DNA from: Amphirosellinia nigrospora
Lineage: Eukaryota; Ascomycota; Sordariomycetes; Xylariales; Xylariaceae
Length of the DNA: 64,000 nt
NCBI GenBank assembly: GCA_004123355.1
Contig: SCHM01000001.1
Span: forward strand, 5,448,001-5,512,000
Direction: 5' to 3'
The translations under genes and the position numbers were made by a program. Below are positions 1-11,261 of this stretch, one piece after another; positions within the stretch are counted from its first letter, which is position 1; every line of letters starts with the position of its first letter. The notes beneath the pieces were generated by a model, which saw nothing but the letters and a program-made list of their open reading frames with translations, had not been told where the DNA came from and ran no database searches.

Positions 1-691
1 CTCGAAATAGATATGTTGGCTCCTTTTCGTCATGCTTGTTGCCGGCAGCTCTTGGCCCACACAGCGCTTTCCACGCGATCCGACTTCGCGGATATTCCAA
101 GCACAATGGAAGCTGATGGCCGGGAATAAATCATAGAGCCTATGGGAACGCTGCATTCAGATCATCGGCCCAGCTGCGTAAGTACTTGTCGGCCTATTTC
201 GACAATATGGGTTTAACAATAGACTGATTGAAATTACCGCTATTTAAACCGTCGCGGGCCGTTGATTGGGTTGAAGCGACTCGACGCATGCGCTGCACCG
301 GTCCGCGCGCATCAAGGTAGCATTGCTAGGCGTCAAGGCAATTCTCCGCAGCTAAATGAGTGAGCCTCCATATTTCCCCTTTATTGTAGCTACCTACGAT
401 GTACACACTGACGCATCAGGATAAAACAGCGATGCCTTCTTTCCAGCGCAAGAGTCATACAAGGGAGCTAAAGGATTTCACCGATTTTAATGGGAAATGT
501 ATACAAACTACTAACCGCATTTAGAATCCTGGTTATTTCTATAAATATATACCCCTCAAGTTTTGATTCAGAGGATAGTCAGGTCAGCTGATCATTTCGA
601 CAACCGAAAACACCACTGGCTTTTTACTTTGAATAGCAAGAGCCGCAACCTTTTATCGTATCTTCGGTTTGTCCAACCTCAATAGTACGCA
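1..691. other. Intergenic, 5' flank of the hydrolase gene
   Basis: I see no gene here. A TATA-like run lies at about 539-553, roughly 140 bases before the start codon at 692, and may belong to the promoter of the hydrolase gene. The rest is ordinary mixed-composition sequence without clear repeats. Confidence 0.5.
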
Positions 692-1650
692 ATGGCGCAG
701 TACGGCTTGTTTCAGTACCTGTACCTCAAAGTGAAGGCAATTTCACTACGCCTTATCGTTGCAGTAACTAGCGCCGCCGCATTACGTCGAGACAAAGCGT
801 TGGTCTCGCCTGCGGTGCGACAACAAAAACATGTCAAGATCCCATCACGCGAAAAGGGACGGTACATCCTAGTGGATATCTACTATCCGCCTACGACAGG
901 TACAACTTTACCGGCGCCCCACCCGTCCTGTTAAATTGGCATGGGAGCGGCTTTGTGTTCCCATTTTTTGGCTCAGATATGTTATTCTGCTCTAGAATAG
1001 CGGAGAATGCCGGAGTTGTTGTGATAGATGTTGATTACCGCAAGGGGCCGGAGACCCCGTTTCCGGGTGCGATCAATGACGCCGAGGATACCCTTGGTTG
1101 GGTTACCTCTCAGGCACAGTTCGACTCGAATCGGGTCGCTGTTTCTGGCTTTAGCTCGGGTGGAAATATTGCCCTTGTCGCGGCCACGACACTGCGGAAA
1201 AGGCTTGCGGGGCTTCTTGACATATCTGCTGTCTTTGCCATGTATCCGCTTCTTAACCTGGCTATTCCCGCCGAAGATAAGAAAGTGCCCAAACCAATCA
1301 ATACCTTCCCACCATGGGTTTTGAGAGTATTCAACGACTGCTATGTGTTCAATCCAGACGCGAGGACCGATCCAATGGTATCCCCCGCCTTTGCTAACCC
1401 ATCCGATTTCCCTCCAACCGTAGCTCTCATTACGTGCGAAGGAGATGCCTTGCGGCCAGAGGCACAGGAACTAGCAGAGAAGCTCATCCAAAACAACGAA
1501 GACGAGAAGACAATAATCAATCACGTCCTCAAGGGTGTCCCTCATGGATTCGACAAGGGTGCCGTGGACGGAAGTATTGAGCAGATCCGACGCGAAGAAG
1601 CTTATAGCTTAATTGTGGATGCTCTGAAGGACACATTTCATATCGCCTAG
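692..1650 (+). CDS. Alpha/beta-hydrolase fold-3 esterase/lipase (one frame break)
   Basis: This is a serine hydrolase of the alpha/beta-hydrolase fold-3 (hormone-sensitive-lipase-like) type, expected to cleave carboxylic esters; the substrate is unknown. The oxyanion-hole motif reads HGSGF near 940-955. The nucleophile elbow is GFSSG with Ser at 1153-1155, the acid is the Asp of CEGDALRPEA at 1444-1446, and the His of VPHGF is at 1543-1545, so the triad is complete. The length of about 318 residues is normal. The N-terminus has a hydrophobic stretch that could be a membrane anchor or signal. The first 80 residues and the rest lie in different frames. The switch is at about 890-900, just before YNFTGAPP, and looks like a one-base indel. 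No intron is needed. The start at 692 is the first ATG and gives the usual N-terminal length. The family call is firm; the substrate is not. Confidence 0.88.
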
Positions 1651-2974
1651 ATGAGTTGAGAAGCCATGTTATCTACGTAATTAGATTGCTGAATCAGTTC
1701 CGTTAATGACTGCTTTATCAGCTGCGCTGGCTCCATGTTAAGCTTGTTCCTAGCACCATGGGTGGAATGGGTACTCCAAGTAGCAGGAGTAAGGCAGCCT
1801 GTAGCGATTGTTTAGTTTTATTGTAATTTCTTGAGTGTTTTCTTATTTTTACACCAGCTTGGGTGTGTTGGCGGTTGTGCGGACGGTTGTGCGGACGGGT
1901 AACGGGGTAGGATCGAGTCCTATTAGCGGTAGCATTTTTACTTGCTTTATCTATCTCCGCGGAGTTCATTCAAACTATTTTGGAAGTAAGTTATGTTTCC
2001 TAGGAGATAATAGAACTTGAAGACAAGCTGTCAGTTATGCTTACCTACCTTAGTTTGCCTTGTCTTTTTCTTGGGCCCAACCAACGGCATGTACCGCCTG
2101 CGGGCCCCTCCCGCATGTGCACTATCTAGATGATCGACTATCTAAGTTTCAGCACCCCACCTGTCAGGGTTCTTAATAAGCCCACGAGTGTTTTACGTAA
2201 GGAACAGAACAATATGCTGTACTGGTTCATGCGTTTTAACGTACATTTTACTAGATACCTACATAGCAATTGTTCCATCTGTTAGTCAATTTTTGGGAGT
2301 CCTTTGGTTCAAGCTTTGGTTCAAAGGCCGATGCGGTCTTCTCCGCACGCCTGATGGCTCGTTCGGTCCTTAGCGCTTAGGTACCCGATCGATTGCTAAA
2401 GGCAACGATTTAATTGGGTGAAACTCACTTGGTACTACCCTTTTAGTATGTAGTTCTTGCCTTGTGGGACGGGAGCTATTAGAGCTAACGCCTTAGCGGA
2501 CAGAAGTCTCCGGCAATTGCATCAGTATTTGGTCATCAACATCGACAAGAAGCAAAGCCATCAGGCCTTTGCCCAATATTTTTGTGGAAGGGACTGTATG
2601 GCAATTGAGTTTGAGCGTGCCGAAATGCCGCATGTTTCCGCAACTTCACCACAATGTGATCTACTGAAACAGGCACAAGGCAAGATGGGTTATGGCGGCG
2701 AGGTCCCGCAGCTTTAGTGACGTCAAGATATAAAACATGTAAACCACGAAACGCATTGTAGCCAGACAGGAAGGATGTCACTAGGTACCTATATATAATG
2801 ACCTGCTGCTGCTTTTTTCGGTAATACTTTTTTAGAATATAAAACCTGGTCTTCCGTTTCCGCATCACTTTCCAACATTGCACCTCACTGATTTGTTCGG
2901 CTCATCTGAACAATTTTTGTAACCACCATCACCATCACCGTCACTACCACCACCACCACCGCCACACATCCCCT
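1651..2974. other. Intergenic, mostly empty
   Basis: I recognise no gene. Two small tandem duplications are visible: a 12-base unit (gttgtgcggacg) twice at about 1874-1898, and another 12-base unit (ctttggttcaag/a) twice at about 2301-2325. A short open frame at 2457-2717 resembles nothing I know. A CAC/CAT-rich low-complexity tract (about 2922-2965) sits just before the catalase start and probably lies in its 5' leader. Confidence 0.45.
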
Positions 2975-5654
2975 ATGTCTCAGCTGCCAATGTCGGCAGT
3001 AGATAAAGTCAAAAACATGGTTTCCGGCGAGAAGGGCAAAAGATTGCCCAGCTGGACTCTGTCAGCCAGACCATTTCCAAAGAAGATCGCATCACTACAG
3101 ACTTTGGAGTCAAACAATCGACCGCGGATGAGTGGCTTAGGGTGACCCGGGATGACCAAATCGGCCCTGCGCTGTTGGAGGATAGTTATGCCCGAGAAAG
3201 AGTAATTGCTGTCCCTGCCCTGTTCGTTCAGACCTGAACTAACTGAATCAGATTCACAGATTTGATCACGAGAGAATCCCCGAGAGAGTCGTCCACGCAC
3301 GAGGTGCTGGCGCCTTCGGCAACTTCAGATTGTTCGAGAGCGCAGAAGACGTGACATTCGCCCCAGTGTTAACAGACACGTCGAGAGAGACACCCGTTTT
3401 CGTCCGGTTCTCCACGGTACAGGGATCGAGAGGCAGTGCCGACACTGTTCGTGATGTCAGAGGCTTCGCAGTCAAATTCTACACACAGGTTAGTCAATGT
3501 AGCTTTAACCCATCTTGCGTTACGGACACGGGATGCCATAGCGCACACGTTTACCCTTATTACTCCTTTAAGCCCCCGAAGCCCGGGTATTCCTTATCAT
3601 AAGCGGGAGTTACTGACTTGTTCTGTTAGGAAGGAAACTGGGACATTGTTGGAAACAACATTCCTGTATTCTGTAAGTATTATATAGTTCAATACATCGG
3701 TTCTTCTCCTAGCTTGTTATTCTTTCACCATGTCCTGGTATCGTCTCAGGCCCTAGCCATGACAACGTGTCAACCATGACTGACAAGCAAAATATAGTTA
3801 TCCAAGATTCTATCAAATTCCCGGACGTTATACATGCTGTAAAACCAGAGCCGCATAATGAAGTTCCTCAGGGTCAGACAGCACACAACAACTTTTGGGA
3901 TTTCGTGTATCTGCATGAAGAAGCCACACATATGTACATGTGGGCAATGTCCGACCGAGCAATACCCCGTTCGTACCGCATGATGCAGGGATTTGGTGTC
4001 AATACATTCACACTCATTAATAAGAATGGTGAACGCCATTTCGTTAAATTCCACTTCACCCCGAGCTTGGTGTCCACTCACTCGTGTGGGATGAAGCATT
4101 GAAGCTGGCTGGCCAGGGTAAGCAATTCTCGGAACCATTTCCTACTTGTTTTGGCAGCTTTCGGAGCATGAGGTTTCCTCTTTTGGGACAAGAAAGTTCC
4201 TGGAAGCTCCCAAAACCCTCGTAAATCAACTTCAAATGGCGATAACTGACTCCGAGTATTGTAGACCCGGACTTCCACAGGAAGGATTTGGCTGAAGCCA
4301 TTGAGAATGCGCATATCCGAAGTGGAAATTCGGCATTCAAACTATTCCAGAATCCAAGGAGCATGATTTCGATTTCGACGTCTTGGATGCTACCAAGGTA
4401 TGGCCTGAAGACCTCATTCCTGTTCGTTATATCGGTGAGCTGGAGCTAATCGCAAATGTTGATGAATACTTCCCACAAACTGAGCAAGTTGCGTTCTGTA
4501 CTGCCCATATGGTGCCAGGCATTGCTCACTCGAACGACCCACTACTTCAGGGTCGTAGCTTCAGCTACTTTGATACCCAATTATCGCGTCTGGGCGTGAA
4601 CTGGCAAGAACTGCCAATCAATAGGCCAGTCTGCCCAGTCATGAATTTTAACCGTGATGGCCAAGGACGTCACACTATCACAAAGGGAACAGTCAACTAC
4701 TGGCCCAACCGGTTTGATGTTCGCCCTCCCGCGACTGCCCAAGAAGGGGCATACTATGACCCTCCTCAAAGTGTCGAAGGCATCAAGGCTCGAACTAAGA
4801 GCGCGAAATTCAGGGAGCACTATAACCAAGCACAGTTGTTTTATAACAGTCTGAGCCCCCCGGAGAAAAGTCATGTCGCGGCGGCCTTGCCTTCGAACTG
4901 GACCACTGCGACGATCCTATTGTATATGAACGCATGTCTCAACGATTGGCAGATATCGATCTGGAACTTGCGCAAACAGTGGCAGAATTGGTTGGCGGTA
5001 CCAAGCCAACAAAGGCAACGAGAATTAACCATGGAAAGAAAGCCAAGAACCTTAGCCAAACTGAAATTCAGCCCGGCAAGCCTACGATAGCTAGCCGTCG
5101 AATTGCCATCATCATTGCTGATGGCTTTGACAAGACCGCCTACGACGCTATCACAAACTACGCTTAAGGCATCGAGCGCATTAGGATTTACCATAGGCCC
5201 CCGACGATCAGAGATCTTTCCCGCCGGTGTAGACAAGAAGGCTGGTAATGGTGTCAAACCCGATCATCATCTCGAGGTATGCGTTCTACTATGTTTGATG
5301 CAATTTTTGTACCGGGCGGCGCAGACTCTATCAAGACACTTCAGAAGAGTGGCCGAACTATACACTGGCTCCGCGAAGCGTTTGGCCATCTGAAGGCTAT
5401 TGGCGCGACTGGAGAAGCTGTTCAATTGCTCGAACAGGCATTGAGCCTGCCAGAAGTCAAGATGTCCAGCGACGATAAATAGTCGAATCATACGGTGTGG
5501 TGACAATTGGCAACGTGTCGCCCGACAGCTTGAAAGGTTTGTGACGGCCGCCAAGGAGGGCACCGATTTCTTGCAGCAATTCTGGTATCAGATTGCGCAA
5601 CATAGAAACTTCGCTAGGGAATTGGATGGGTTGGACTCGCAGGTGGCATATTAA
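2975..5654 (+). CDS. Large-subunit catalase with C-terminal DJ-1/GATase-like domain (several frame breaks)
   Basis: This haem catalase breaks down hydrogen peroxide. It is the long type, with a C-terminal class-I glutamine-amidotransferase-like (DJ-1/PfpI) domain, like Neurospora CAT-1/CAT-3 and Aspergillus CatA. The start at 2975 leads into [11 protein letters not shown]. The distal His lies in [12 protein letters not shown] (about 3286), the distal Asn in GNNIPVF, and the proximal haem Tyr in SFSYFDTQ (about 4560). The C-terminal domain begins near [11 protein letters not shown] (5099) and contains IFVPGGADS. There is no signal peptide, which favours an intracellular enzyme. Introns that restore phase are 3202-3251, 3489-3629, 3673-3797 and 4118-4264. 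About seven single-base indels interrupt the frame (near 3040, 4060, 4318, 4895, 5155, 5277 and 5480), most in short homopolymers, while every key residue survives. I take these as sequence errors, though a decaying gene is not excluded. Confidence 0.93.
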
Positions 5655-6176
5655 TGGCACATGATTATGCGTAATCCATCAAAAAGCAGCAGTGTGTACG
5701 AAATTTCATTAACTTGACGAGGAGGTTTGTTCCCGATTTCTAAAGCTTATCTCTGTTGTGGACTAAGGTCGTATTATGCTTCGGCAGATCATTCGACGGG
5801 ATGAACCGTAAAAGGAAATATCTCAACTCAGTTCTCCGCATCTTCCCCTCATATGAAAGTGATCAAATTGAAAGTAGCCTATAGCATCCGTTGCCTAGAG
5901 TATTTCAAATTTCGTAGACGAGATGCGCATCGATCGGGTGGGATTGCTAAGCTCGTTGTATTCCTGTGCCTGTGTCATGCATTAGTAGTGCGGACGGTCC
6001 CTCCTCATTTGCTTTACTGTGTATACTTGACTCATTGTGTATGTCTCATCGAGAGAGATGATATATCTTCTTTGCTGCTCTACATCTTAAGTTTTCATTG
6101 TTATCAGTCTACTAGGTAATTTACCACAATCACGAAGTCGGCCATACTAGAAGATATTTTGTGTATTACTGACGTT
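5655..6176. other. Intergenic between catalase and alcohol dehydrogenase
   Basis: No gene is seen. This span should hold the catalase 3' end and the promoter of the downstream alcohol dehydrogenase, both on the plus strand. Confidence 0.5.
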
Positions 6177-7393
6177 ATGAAGGCGGGACAGTGGGACCCC
6201 GTAAGTCTAGCAGCCCATCGAAATCGCCTGATATAATCAGGATGAAGAAAGAATAAAAACATGACTAATCCTTCTGCTAAAAGCAAAACAAAAAAGTGGT
6301 CATCAAGGATGTACCGATCCCCGAGGTGTCGAAGGACCAGTTCCTAGTGAAGATCAAGTCGGCCTCACTATGCCACTCGACCTGATGGGGCTGGCGCGAG
6401 ACCACGGGGCGACGGTGACGATGGGCCATGAGGGTGCGGGTGTCATCGATAAGATCCATCCGTCGGCCGAGGGAAAAGGCTTCAAAGTCGGCGACGCTAT
6501 CGGGTTTAATTACTTCATCAATGTCTGCTACGATTGTGACGGCTGCCAGATCCACAACCAGTGGTGCGAGAACACAGAATTGCCCACGTGCCAGGGTTCC
6601 ATACCGATGGTTTCTTCCAGGAATACGTCCTCGTAGACTACCATACCGCCGTCGTCCTGCCACCGGAAATCGACGTCAGGCGTGCTTCGCCGTTGTTTTG
6701 CGCTGGAATTACGGGTAGGCTGCCAGAGTTTTACTTGGTTGCTCTTATGTGGCTTCCCACTCAACCTGAGAGAACTATTGTTGCCCTATAATCAGGATGG
6801 GGTGGAAGATGGCTAACTCTCCATATAGCTTTTAATGCTATCGATAGCTGCGAGCTGCAGCCGGGTCAATGGATAGCCATCGTAGGCTGCGGCGGACTGG
6901 GCCAATACGCAGTGCAATATGCGAAGGCGATGGGATACAATGTCATCGGCGTAGACATCAGTGACGACTCGCTGAAGTCGGCAACGGAATACGGCGCAGA
7001 CGCCGTCTTTAACTCGCGAACGCAAGCGGACACATACACGGACGAGATCAGGAAGCTGAGCACCAAGGGCGTGCACGCGGCGGCCGTGTTCTCTGGCGCC
7101 AACGCGGCGTTCGAGGGGCCATCCCTCTGCTGCGCACGAACGGCTTGCTCATGGTCGTCGGCATCGCTCCGCAGCCCCTGCAGGTCAGCGCCCTGGATCT
7201 GATCACTGGGAGATACCGCATCAAGGCCGATAGCACCGGCGTCCCGCAGCGCATGCCCAAGGCCGTTGCGTTCACGGCGAAGCATAATATTCAGCCTAAT
7301 GTCGATTTCAGAAAGATCGAGGACTTGCCTGCCATGGTGGATGATATGAAGAATGGGATAGCGAGACGTCGACAGGTTGTCACATTTGATTAG
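6177..7393 (+). CDS. Zinc-dependent alcohol dehydrogenase, MDR superfamily (about three frame breaks)
   Basis: This is a medium-chain NAD(P)-dependent alcohol dehydrogenase resembling yeast-type ADH. Exon 1 encodes MKAGQWDP (6177-6200). Intron 6201-6283 follows, then a second intron 6715-6828 in phase 1. Visible features in order: catalytic-zinc region LCHSDLM (about 6370); GHEGAG with the zinc-site His-Glu (about 6424); structural-zinc cysteines CYDCDGC followed by a fourth Cys (6528-6570); Rossmann dinucleotide motif VGCGGLGQ (about 6882-6905); NADH-site acidic residue after VIGVDIS. The C-terminus is RRQVVTFD. Three single-base breaks lie near 6380, 6595 and 7118; protein similarity continues through each. 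The length of about 340 residues is normal. The substrate (ethanol or another primary alcohol) cannot be decided from sequence. Confidence 0.88.
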
Positions 7394-7611
7394 GGAGATG
7401 ATGCTCGCATCAACTCGGGACAGAGTCGGATGTCTAATTAATATGATCCCGTTGCCGCAGAATGATTTCATGTATACACGCTAGCGAGCAAATTATGTCG
7501 TTGTTCCAGTGGCACATAAATGACATCTCGTAGATAGGGGATAGTCTATTCCATGTGTTATACATGCCGGCCTGACTATCAGTGAAGCGAATCCGGGGAT
7601 CATTCGATGAA

Positions 7612-7992
7612 TCAGTTGCCAGCCGTCAACCCCCAGAACCCACAAGCCGACAGAAAGCCGGAGCTCACGAGTCGGAAAAACTGACTGCCGCGGGTTTCCC
7701 TCCTTCCACACGACGTAGCTGTCCACCAATCCGCAGTACGCGCCCGTAACTGCCATGATGTATCGACGACTTCCAGCTGATTCCGGACGTAGAAGAAGCA
7801 GGTCAGCAGACCGATCACGGTAGTCCGTGCATTTCCCGTTTTAAATACAGGTGCTGCCGCTGGTGCATTTGCGATGCGGGGTGGGAAGCCGAAATCGAGC
7901 ATGGAGCTGCGAGGGTTGAGCAGTGGCCACATACCGCCAAACGTCATCGTCAAGGCAACAATGAGCGCCGGAATGTGTTGGGGTTTGGGCAT
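7612..7992 (-). CDS. Small multi-pass membrane protein, DUF4267-like
   Basis: The start codon is at 7992 on the minus strand, giving MPKPQHIPALIVALT. The protein is about 126 residues, with three to four hydrophobic segments (HIPALIVALTMTFGGMW; ARTTVIGLLTCFFY; MAVTGAYCGLVDSYVVW; FLSACGFWGL). It keeps the pattern of DUF4267 fungal membrane proteins: GFP near residue 33, a G/R-rich turn, then a helix ending in D-x-YVVW. The function of that family is unknown. The segment with YVVW lies in another frame, so a pair of offsetting indels near 7760 and 7690 is likely. If only the first is real, the end would be at 7493. It is transcribed divergently from the Aurora kinase gene. Family placement is from memory and moderate. 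Confidence 0.52.
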   Translation of the reverse strand: MPKPQHIPALIVALTMTFGGMWPLLNPRSSMLDFGFPPRIANAPAAAPVFKTGNARTTVIGLLTCFFYVRNQLEVVDTSWQLRARTADWWTATSCGRRETRGSQFFRLVSSGFLSACGFWGLTAGN

Positions 7993-8449
7993 GGTTAAGA
8001 TGGCTGTGGTTTATTTAAAATCAGTGGGTGACGGATTGAGATTAATCGAAAGCCGGACAAAATTGCTGGAACTTCATCATCTGCGCTTTCAACCTTCATA
8101 TTGAAAAAGGTATGAGTTGTTAGCTGCATTACCTACGTGTACAGCACAGTTGCTCGGCGTTCTGATTGAAGCAGCTGAATGATTAGCGGGCAGGGGACGG
8201 GGCTAAGTGGGGGGGCCAGCTGTCCAATCGGTGCCATAGCGCTAGTGGTGCCACGACGACCTGAGTGCTAGGAAAACAACACAGCCTACCTCCAATAGGG
8301 TAATGCACCTGAAACCCAAGTTTTAGTCCCCTATAACTCTTGCCCAACCCACGCATTGAAGTAAGTCGATTAACTTGACCGGGCTGTTAAACTTAATATC
8401 TTGCATCCTCCATACCAATTACCAATTACACGGTCGGGCGAGAGCAATA
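7993..8449. other. Divergent intergenic region
   Basis: No gene is seen. The span separates the minus-strand membrane protein from the plus-strand Aurora kinase and should contain both promoters. Confidence 0.5.
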
Positions 8450-9726
8450 ATGGCGGCACGCACGCTCGAATCCCGCTTCGAGCGGATGTCGGTGAACGAT
8501 GAGAACGAGTATCAGAAAACCAAGGTCAGTAAAGGAGCTATTCATCCGCCATCCTTTGCTATCTAGCTGGACTGACGATCGAGTAACAGGTTGTTGCAAC
8601 GACCACACAAGTAGCAGCACACAGTTCAAGGGGCCCAAACCTCTACAAAGTCGCCTTGCAAACCCAGAGCGCTAACGCCGTCTCTGCCGCCGTCACCCTT
8701 CCCTCACAAGCCGTCCAAAGGAAACCCGCACAACCCCCTCTCCCGTTAGGAAAGCCCTCCCGAGCGCCGTCGCACGCATCTCAGCAGAGGAGACCACGCT
8801 GGTGGTGCGGAAATCCGCCACGTTAATAGAGCAGCCGTCCATCAAACAATTCCACCTGGGCATGTTCGAGATCGGCCGGCCGCTCGGCAAGGGCAAGTTC
8901 GGGCGCGTGTACCTGGCGCGGGAGCGGACGACGGGTTCATCTGCGCGCTCAAGGTGCTGCACAAGAGCGAGCTGTCGCAGGGGCGGGTGGAGAAGCAGGT
9001 GCGGCGGGAGATCGAGATCCAGAGCAACCTGCGGCACCCAACATCCTGCAGCTGTTCGGCACTTCCACGACAGCAAGCGCGTCTTCCTGATCCTCGAGTT
9101 CGCAGCCAAGGGCGAGCTGTACAAGCACCTGCGCCGCGAGAGCCGCTTCCCCGAGTGGAAGGCCTCGCAGTACATCGCCCAGATGGCCAGCGCCCTGCGC
9201 TACCTGCACCGCAAGCACGTCATCCACCGCGACATCAAGCCCGAGAACATCCTCGTCGGCATCCACGGCGAGATCAAGATCTCCGACTTCGGCTGGAGCG
9301 TCCACGCCCCCAACAGCCGCCGCGAGACCATGTGCGGCACCCGACTACCTGCCCCCGGAGATGATCAAGCCTGGTAGCTCGGATAACTCCTATAACGAGA
9401 AGGTCGACTTGTGGAGTCTGGGCGTTTTGACCTACGAGTTCCTGGTTGGCGAGGCTCCGTTCGAGGACACACCAGTTATGACACAGAGGAGGATAGCGAG
9501 GGCTGATATGACGATCCCGTCGTTCGTAAGCCCAGAGGCGCGAGATCTCATTAAAAGGGTAAGTCTCGTGATGTTTCCAAAGTCATTTTCAGGAGAGCCT
9601 CTTATGCTAACATTCCAATAGCTTCTTGTCCTCGACCCCGAGAAGCGGATACCGCTAGAGCAGGTGCAAACACACCCCTGGATCGTCAAGCACTGCGCAA
9701 AGGGTTCAGCTCGCGACAAGTCGTGA
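8450..9726 (+). CDS. ark1: Aurora kinase (Ipl1/Ark1), chromosomal passenger complex
   Basis: This Ser/Thr kinase corrects kinetochore-microtubule attachment and works with INCENP and survivin partners. The N-terminal extension is about 110 residues, with [14 protein letters not shown] before the kinase domain. Kinase features in order: glycine loop [13 protein letters not shown] (about 8886); catalytic loop HRDIKPEN (about 9226-9249); [19 protein letters not shown], the Aurora-specific activation loop with the T-loop Thr; LPPEM; and a C-lobe ending [11 protein letters not shown]. Introns are 8525-8589 and 9559-9621, both phase-consistent. At least five single-base breaks (N-terminal extension, then near 8937, 9040, 9060 and 9342) split the frame although all catalytic motifs remain. 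Because Aurora is essential in fungi, this gene is the best evidence that the breaks are sequence errors. The identification is firm. Confidence 0.95.
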
Positions 9727-10028
9727 TAATGAGACGTATGAGATCATGAGCGTGAATTGATTTATACCATCAACGGCGTAGGCGTCTAAGGTCTGGGCAT
9801 GGTGGATAAGGGAGTTGGGTTTTCCTCTTATTGGTCGTATGGTCGTGTTTTCATCATCCATGGTAGTTAAACGTACAAATTGCATACATGTGTAATCAAT
9901 CAAAGGCTTGCTCGTGTCGCTTGTGGCTTCGTATAGAGACCAAATGCCGTCCCCGTTCATGTGATCGTTGTTGGTACAAGCTAAATCCGCAATGCTCCCG
10001 GCATAGGTACTTTCTAAAACCCCCGCAA
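9727..10028. other. Convergent intergenic region
   Basis: This is the 3' region between Aurora kinase (+) and ATP23 (-). No gene or clear signal was seen. Confidence 0.5.
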
Positions 10029-10926
10029 TCACCTATAGACCTCGTCAAAAGGCCGGGTATCTGAAAAACATGAATCCCACACCTGGTTTACTACCTTGAC
10101 AGCCTGGACATCATCTTTGCAGCGCGGTCGAGATAGCAAGGATTGTACGGCTCGTTTCCGTACGCAATCCTGGAATTGTTGTGTCAGGGTCCAGTTTCGT
10201 CTCGTAAACGCCTCTTTCGTCCATCTGCATTCGCCGCTCAACATCGAAGCCCTAATCTGTGTAGAAGTATTAGCTTACCTCTTTTCCATATTGATTAAAA
10301 GGACGAGCGCGTTTAGTATTGAGAAGATAGATAGCGGGCGAAGTAATGAGTAGGTGGCATACCTCTGTACATGCGGCATGCTTCAGATCCTTGTCCCCGT
10401 CCAATCCATCTTCCACCTGAGGTGATCCCAGGCATGCACCATCTCGTGGGCGAGGTATCCTCACATGCGATTGACTTGACACTGCATTCGCGCAATGAGA
10501 ATTCCCTGGCGGGTCGAAGCCGCCGCTCTGGCCATGGACCTGGCCGTCCTCGGTCAGACGCGCGGGACACCGCGCGCAGACGACGTTGGAGGCGTCGATC
10601 TTCCCGTTCAGCCCTCGATCTTCTGCCGCAGAAAGACCACCGTCGGCGAGTGCTGCAGCGCAAAGTCCCGCCACTTCTCGCAGTTCTTGCAGTCCCGCCC
10701 TCGTTCGCTCGATACCGTGACTCGCGGTAGTGGAAGACTCCTCGGGCGTTACGGATCCCGTGAGGATCTTGAAGTAGTTTATCCACCAGTTGTCTCGGGT
10801 CGAATCCGGTGCGCTTCGGGTCGTTGCGGACGATTTTGGGAAGTCGGGCGCATCCGCGCCGGATGCTGAAGGTGGTAGTTGTGAGGAGGATGACGATGAT
10901 CCTGATTGTGTGGCTGTCGACGACAT
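10029..10926 (-). CDS. atp23: Mitochondrial inner-membrane metalloprotease Atp23
   Basis: Atp23 is an intermembrane-space zinc metalloprotease and chaperone that processes and helps assemble subunit 6 of the F1Fo ATP synthase. The minus-strand start is at 10926 (MSSTATQSG, Ser-rich). Conserved blocks in order: [24 protein letters not shown]; the zinc site HEMVH followed by AWDHLRW (about 10418-10450); [23 protein letters not shown]; and the cysteine-rich tail RPRCKDDVQ to [14 protein letters not shown]. One phase-consistent intron spans 10257-10362. The length of about 260 residues is typical. Roughly four single-base breaks lie between 10420 and 10740, so the HEMVH stretch is in a different frame from its flanks. 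It is divergent from glutamate 5-kinase. Confidence 0.93.
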
Positions 10927-11261
10927 GGCTAATCGTTATCTTCACCGCTCAATTAATTAGATATTTTCGGAGCAAGATAGCACGGCATAGAGTTGTGTGA
11001 CCAAGTTACCTGTATTATTCCAACAAGCAGTTTCAGGAAGGTATAGTATCTAAGTAGCTATTCGGAAGGTTATAGATGAAAAGGGTAGGCGGTAAGGAAA
11101 GTTACCATAAATTTGTACCTAAACCGAGCCTTTTCTGCCGTGCGACTCAAGCTCCGACCCCGGCTCAGGGCCCTTGGACACCAGCTAACTCTCATCCACG
11201 TCTGCAGGTCCACTCGACTGTGGACTAACCAGCCAAGTATACGGTCCTAGAGCAAGACGAT
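10927..11261. other. Divergent promoter region ATP23 / glutamate 5-kinase
   Basis: No gene is seen. It contains the promoters of two oppositely transcribed genes. The first exon of the kinase gene may begin at 11262 or lie only at 11439. Confidence 0.45.

Noticed and set aside
2457-2717. 86-codon open frame before catalase
   Set aside because: No recognisable domain and no neighbouring coding signal; could be a remnant, but I cannot support a gene.
5655-6176. Possible pseudogenisation of the catalase-ADH pair
   Set aside because: Breaks are the same kind as in essential genes throughout the window, so error is the simpler explanation.
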